Shown one piece after another: positions 10,901 to 13,191 of a stretch of DNA of 13,191 nt. The position numbers and the translations under genes were made by a program. Under the pieces are notes generated by a model that did no database searches, was not told where the DNA came from, and saw only the letters and a list, made by a program, of their open reading frames with translations. This stretch comes from Saccoglossus kowalevskii (taxonomy: Eukaryota; Hemichordata; Enteropneusta; Harrimaniidae), in the NCBI RefSeq assembly GCF_000003605.2, contig NW_003107092.1, positions 172,349 to 185,539 on the forward strand. Reading direction: 5' to 3'. How positions within the stretch are numbered: the first letter of the stretch is position 1; each line of letters starts with the position of its first letter.

Positions 10901-13157
10901 ATTAGGCTATCGTTAGTTTGTCGTATACTCGCGCGTGAGGGCGCACTTTACACAATGGGGGATAATAATATTTACAACTTCACACATACGTTTCCTGCCA
11001 TATTCTTTAAGAGAGCTAATGGTAGTAATTGACACATTCTGCAAGACTGAATCAATGATATTAAATACGCTGCAGCACATATATTGCGTTGGTGAAACTG
11101 AATAGTTTCAAAACACATACTGCGAAACGGAATATTATTTTCGATGTAAGCTTCACCAACAAACACGTGTCAGACGCAGTACATATCACTCTGTTCGATA
11201 ATAAAAGTCTCTCATGGATAGACGAGTCTCTTTTTAGCCACACTGATGATGTTATCCAGTAAATGAATGTTTACTGTGCGGACAAGTATAAATTCAAATG
11301 GCACCCTTCTTGTGCCACGCCGATCAGTTGCCGAAGAATATTGACCGGTGTCAAACCACAAGTGAACTACCACCGGGCTCAGACGGCATCCGTTTAGGTA
11401 AATACGACCAATACGTTTATGTAACGAAGCTTGACTGAAACAATAACCATCATTCATATGATTGCTGCCTAAAAGTAAACTATTGCTTGTCGTTCACGCT
11501 CTCACCCCTCACTGTGGTTGTCTTGCAGTCTGTGTCCATTATTAACGATTAGTCACAGTCACTCTCCTAGTAGAGTGACTGTGGATTAGTAAACTTGTTT
11601 AGCATCTTGCAATACTAACAAATCTCACTGAAAATATCACTTCACCAACATATATATGTTATATGTCTATACACGTTAATGTTCGTCCATAATAATAGAT
11701 GTATGGTGTAGTAAATGTGCTTATATATTCTCGACTGAAACAGAGAGATGGTCATGTGATTGCTTTCATAAACCGCAATTATACACTACAACTCACTTTG
11801 AATATATTCCGATAATTTAAAAAGAGAACTATATGACCTACGATGACATATAATCATGCCATACCACGTCTTACTGTGACGGAAGTCATGCAACGCTACC
11901 AATGTGATGATGTGACTAGGAAGTGATGTTTACGGGATTACTTGGTGGCATTGCGTGACTACTTGGTAGCATTGCATGACCACTTATTGGTGTTCTCAAA
12001 TTGTCCCGTAATGCCACTATTTAAAAGTTTGCCAAAAACGAAAGTATATTGTTTGGGGACAGGGTCAATAGGCTATTACAGAAAACTGACTGGTGGACAT
12101 CGATTCTTAATTTTTGTAGTTGAAAACAAAAGATGTTTTTTCCGTAAAAAAATATCCCACTTTTGTGTATGGACAAGTGACTGATCCTACAAGAAATACT
12201 TTTCATATTTTAATAACTTGGCTATAATGACAGTAGGAAACTAATGCAATGTCAGTCTACATATAGTAGAGTTGCGGGAATACGTGTTGGCATTGCAAGA
12301 CTGTTTTGTGCGCGATATTTAGTTCTACGCCTTAAAGCAATGTTGGGAATAACATGCATAATTACGGGCTACATGTCATATACATATTGTTATTGTGACA
12401 GTGTCCACCATCTCAACTATTTACATGTTGTTTAGCTCTGTGTAACAATTTCTACGTTCCTGTTATGTTGATGCAATTCATGGCGGCGCTCTATCACAAT
12501 ATAGTAATGTAATCTCCATAAACACTAATATTTTTATATTTCGTCACGCATTACGTTACAGGTATGTGTTTTTTTATTCGTCAAATTGTATCTCAATGTC
12601 CTAATCCATATGCATGTTCATTTATGCTTATATTTGTATTATTTATCATCACGCATCATGTCTCCTGTCGACCCCAAACTGGTATATGTGTTGTGTTGTG
12701 TACGTTAAAGGGCAGTGGTCGTCGCGCAGAGCGTGTTCGAATTTCATGTAAATAAACAATGTATTTTTACACGCGTTGTATACGTCGCTATGAGTCTCAT
12801 GTCGAACAGGACGCGGCACGACGACCGCCGCCCTTTATGGTGTCTGAAGCTAAACATTTATTACAATGTAATTTAAATATATCGATTAGTTGATAATTAA
12901 AACAAAAGCTAACACTTCATTATTGTTTTTCCAGTGCCAACGAAGAGCACGTGAACTATCCGACTGTTATTGCTCCGAATATCATCGGGATCATCGATAG
13001 CAATGGTAGTATTACAGTTTGTACGGCGCATATCTACGAGCTGCCCTGCGTTATGGCTATCACCAGGTTTCCATTTGACAAACAGTCTTGTCCCATCTAT
13101 TTCGGTACATGGGTGCACTATGTTCATGACCTTGACTTCAAGACATATTTTGAATAA
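7806..13157 (+). CDS. nAChR-like Cys-loop receptor subunit, 5' partial, reading frame broken at 3' end (four exons joined)
   Basis: Joined exons: 7806-7945, 9784-9828, 10411-10520, 12935-13157. The product is the N-terminal ligand-binding domain of a pentameric Cys-loop ligand-gated channel of the nicotinic acetylcholine receptor family, whose members act in the plasma membrane. Seen in order: an N-terminal helix segment with EERLRYDLFHNYN and VRP, the DEKRQVVTGN strand, WTDFRLKW (loop D), IWFPDTALY (loop A), the Cys-loop with FPFD, and GTW (loop B). Junction phases agree throughout (1, 0, 0, 2). About 172 residues are encoded before a TAA. A complete subunit is usually 450-600 residues, with loop C (paired Cys) and four membrane helices after this point; none is present before the stop. 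The signal-peptide exon is not identified. Family assignment is very secure; subunit type, ligand and whether the gene is functional are not. Confidence 0.9.
7946..9783 (+). other. Intron 2 of the receptor gene
   Basis: Bounded by gtaagt and tttacag, 1838 bases. It contains an eight-C run at 8128-8135 and an open frame of about 80 codons near 8212-8456 with no recognisable product. Nothing else is recognised. Confidence 0.85.
9784..9828 (+). CDS. nAChR-like exon 3 (45 bases): DEKRQVVTGNLWIYQ
   Basis: This 45-base exon encodes DEKRQVVTGNLWIYQ and is flanked by tttacag| and CAG|gtgagg, phase 0 at both ends. A 45-base third exon encoding DE.NQ..TTN.WL.. is a hallmark of animal nAChR genes, and the residue pattern matches closely. 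The usual TTN is TGN here, and the usual Asn after DEK is Arg. The exon is too short to be found by open-frame length alone. Its identity rests on the family motif, exact length, exact phase and strong splice sites. Confidence 0.92.
9829..10410 (+). other. Intron 3 of the receptor gene
   Basis: 582 bases, gtgagg to ttaacag. No repeats or motifs of note were seen inside it. Confidence 0.88.
10411..10520 (+). CDS. nAChR-like exon 4 (110 bases): loops D and A of the binding site
   Basis: This exon encodes IWTDFRLKWDPADYDG, then IFNLPVQSKQ and IWFPDTALYQ plus two bases of a Ser codon. Acceptor ttaacag, donor AAG|gtgagt; the phase goes from 0 to 2. The Trp of WTDF aligns with the loop-D Trp (Trp55 of muscle-type subunits), and IW.PD..LY is loop A with its conserved Tyr. 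The length of 110 bases equals exon 4 of vertebrate nAChR genes. The residue after LY is normally Asn (LYN); here it is Gln. The aromatic binding residues are intact in this exon. Confidence 0.93.
10688..10716. repeat. AT-rich microsatellite, about 11-bp unit (ATAATGATATA)
   Basis: GATAATGATATAATAATGAT followed by ATAATAATA: roughly two and a half copies of an 11-base unit grading into AAT triplets. Confidence 0.6.
10801..10808. promoter_or_regulatory. TCACGTGA E-box palindrome in intron 4
   Basis: Perfect copy of the site also at 1520. A locally CpG-rich patch (GTGCGCGCGTAC) lies immediately upstream at about 10780-10794. Regulatory role is not shown. Confidence 0.2.
11547..11590. mobile_element. 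Perfect 12-bp stem hairpin flanked by 7-bp direct repeats
   Basis: GATTAGT (11547-11553), stem CACAGTCACTCT (11554-11565), loop CCTAGT (11566-11571), stem AGAGTGACTGTG (11572-11583), then GATTAGT again (11584-11590). The stem is perfect and the direct repeats abut it exactly, as a target-site duplication would abut a tiny foldback insertion. At 30 bases it is shorter than known elements, so a template-switch origin is also possible. The structure itself is certain; the mobile-element reading is not. Confidence 0.4.
11647..11660. repeat. 14-bp perfect palindrome AACATATATATGTT
   Basis: AT-rich self-complementary run; likely chance. Confidence 0.5.
11885..11980. repeat. Tandem 21-bp repeat plus an inverted copy upstream
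   Basis: TACTTGGTGGCATTGCGTGAC (11939-11959) is followed directly by TACTTGGTAGCATTGCATGAC (11960-11980), matching at 19 of 21 bases. The first 18 bases of the cluster (11885-11902) are the reverse complement of 11963-11980 with one mismatch. A looser relative may lie at 12275-12303. Together they form a stem with a 60-base loop. This may be the remnant of a satellite or a foldback element. Confidence 0.65.
12558..12567 (+). promoter_or_regulatory. Juxtaposed acceptor/donor ACAG|GTATGT in intron 4
   Basis: A 3' splice-site match abuts a 5' splice-site match at 12561/12562, the form of a recursive (ratchet) splice site or a zero-length exon. The preceding pyrimidine tract is poor, and known recursive sites occur in much longer introns, so this is weak. 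Confidence 0.12.
12706..12837. mobile_element. MITE-like element, about 132 bp, with inverted GC-rich ends and TA flanks
   Basis: The left end TAAAGGGCAGTGGTCGTCG (12706-12724) and the reverse complement of the right end (12819-12837) match at 17 of 19 bases. Similarity resumes at GTTCGA (12735-12740 and, reversed, 12802-12807). The arms enclose an AT-rich interior of about 60 bases with no coding capacity. Both ends begin with TA on the outside, as a TA target duplication of Tc1/mariner-type transposition would leave. The inner end of the left arm (GTTCGAAT) resembles a tRNA B box, but the rest does not fold as a tRNA. A small non-autonomous DNA element is the best reading. It lies 97 bases before exon 5. 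Confidence 0.55.
12935..13157 (+). CDS. nAChR-like exon 5: loop E, Cys-loop and loop B, ending at an in-frame TAA
   Basis: After acceptor ttttccag, the codon split across intron 4 reads Ser. The exon then encodes ANEEHVNYPTVIAPNII, GIIDSNGSITVCTAHIYELP, CVMAITRFPFDKQSC and PIYFGTWVHYVHDLDFKTYFE, then TAA. Cys codons at 13047 and 13089 enclose exactly 13 residues with FPFD, the Cys-loop signature. The Trp in GTW is the loop-B Trp. NGS is a sequon. Loop E is divergent: the usual WTPPAIFKSYC-like segment reads VCTAHIYELPC, losing Trp and both Pro and gaining a Cys. There is no intron where vertebrate genes split this region. The TAA at 13155 comes before loop C and the membrane helices, so either the copy is defective or the sequence has a small indel here. 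Confidence 0.85.
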
Positions 13158-13191
13158 ATGGAAAGAGAAAGTTTCATCCCAATACGAATGG
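13158..13191 (+). pseudogene. Probable continuation of the receptor exon beyond the stop, in another frame
   Basis: Frame 0 stays open after the TAA (MERESFIPIRM), but the frame ending with TGG at 13189 reads WKEKVSSQYEW. In nAChRs a Glu-Trp pair follows the Cys-loop, about 34 residues after its second Cys. TGG lies 100 bases after that Cys codon, the expected distance to within a residue but out of frame. This suggests a one- or two-base indel between about 13100 and 13150 rather than a simple nonsense change. The window ends here, so the inference rests on very few residues. Confidence 0.4.

Larger units (their letters stand above)
10521..12934 (+). other. Intron 4 of the receptor gene, rich in small repeats
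   Basis: 2414 bases, gtgagt to ttttccag. It holds an ATAATGAT-type repeat, an E-box at 10801, a hairpin bracketed by direct repeats, a tandem/inverted repeat cluster and a MITE-like element. This excess of small structures over introns 2 and 3 suggests repeated insertions. Confidence 0.85.

Noticed and set aside
9829-10945. Shared 11-base word GTGAGGGCGCA at 9829 and 10935
   Set aside because: It is too short, and one copy is the exon 3 donor. No extended similarity flanks it.
11942-12184. 80-codon frame starting in the 21-bp repeats
   Set aside because: Its first part is simply the tandem repeat translated; no homology is recognised.
12706-12740. tRNA or tRNA-derived SINE, suggested by GTTCGAAT
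   Set aside because: There is only a partial B-box resemblance, no cloverleaf and no spaced A box. The inverted right arm explains the sequence better.
12564-12755. 63-codon frame in intron 4
   Set aside because: It runs into the MITE-like left arm and lies within an intron; no family is recognised.
13047-13157. Secreted acetylcholine-binding-protein-like product
   Set aside because: Those proteins keep the whole ligand-binding domain including loop C. Here the stop falls before loop C, so the product would lack essential strands.

Overview
The window is eukaryotic, very probably from an invertebrate animal. It is AT-rich, and its only recognisable coding sequence is split into short exons with clean GT-AG borders. 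Those exons encode the extracellular ligand-binding domain of a Cys-loop ligand-gated ion channel of the nicotinic acetylcholine receptor (nAChR) type. I see no bacterial or viral gene layout and no tRNA or rRNA gene. The species cannot be named from this sequence.

Layout: 1-7805 has no gene I can recognise. It holds simple repeats, small palindromes, a short GC-richer block near 3.75 kb, a cluster of CRE-like motifs near 5.2 kb, a weak core-promoter-like arrangement near 6.15 kb and one unexplained 121-codon open frame (2553-2918). The nAChR-like gene begins in view at 7806 and runs on the + strand. Its exons are 7806-7945 (or 7815-7945), 9784-9828, 10411-10520 and 12935-13157, separated by introns of 1838, 582 and 2414 bases. 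The exon lengths of 140, 45 and 110 and their phases match the ancestral exon pattern of animal nAChR genes. The exon for the signal peptide is not securely located.

The last exon carries a perfect Cys-loop (Cys, 13 residues, Cys, with FPFD inside) and the loop-B tryptophan. It then meets an in-frame TAA at 13155-13157. The expected Glu-Trp that follows the Cys-loop in this family appears at the very end of the window, in another frame and at about the right distance. The copy is therefore either a pseudogene, an allele or assembly carrying a small frameshift, or a severely truncated product. Loop C, the four membrane helices and the cytoplasmic loop would lie beyond 13191.

Intron 4 is rich in small structures. 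It holds an approximately 132-bp element with inverted GC-rich ends flanked by TA (12706-12837, a MITE candidate 97 bases before exon 5), a perfect 12-bp hairpin bracketed by 7-bp direct repeats (11547-11590), and a tandem-plus-inverted repeat cluster (11885-11980). No new multi-gene system is visible. The main points of interest are the broken, divergent receptor gene and the mobile-element-like structures inside it.
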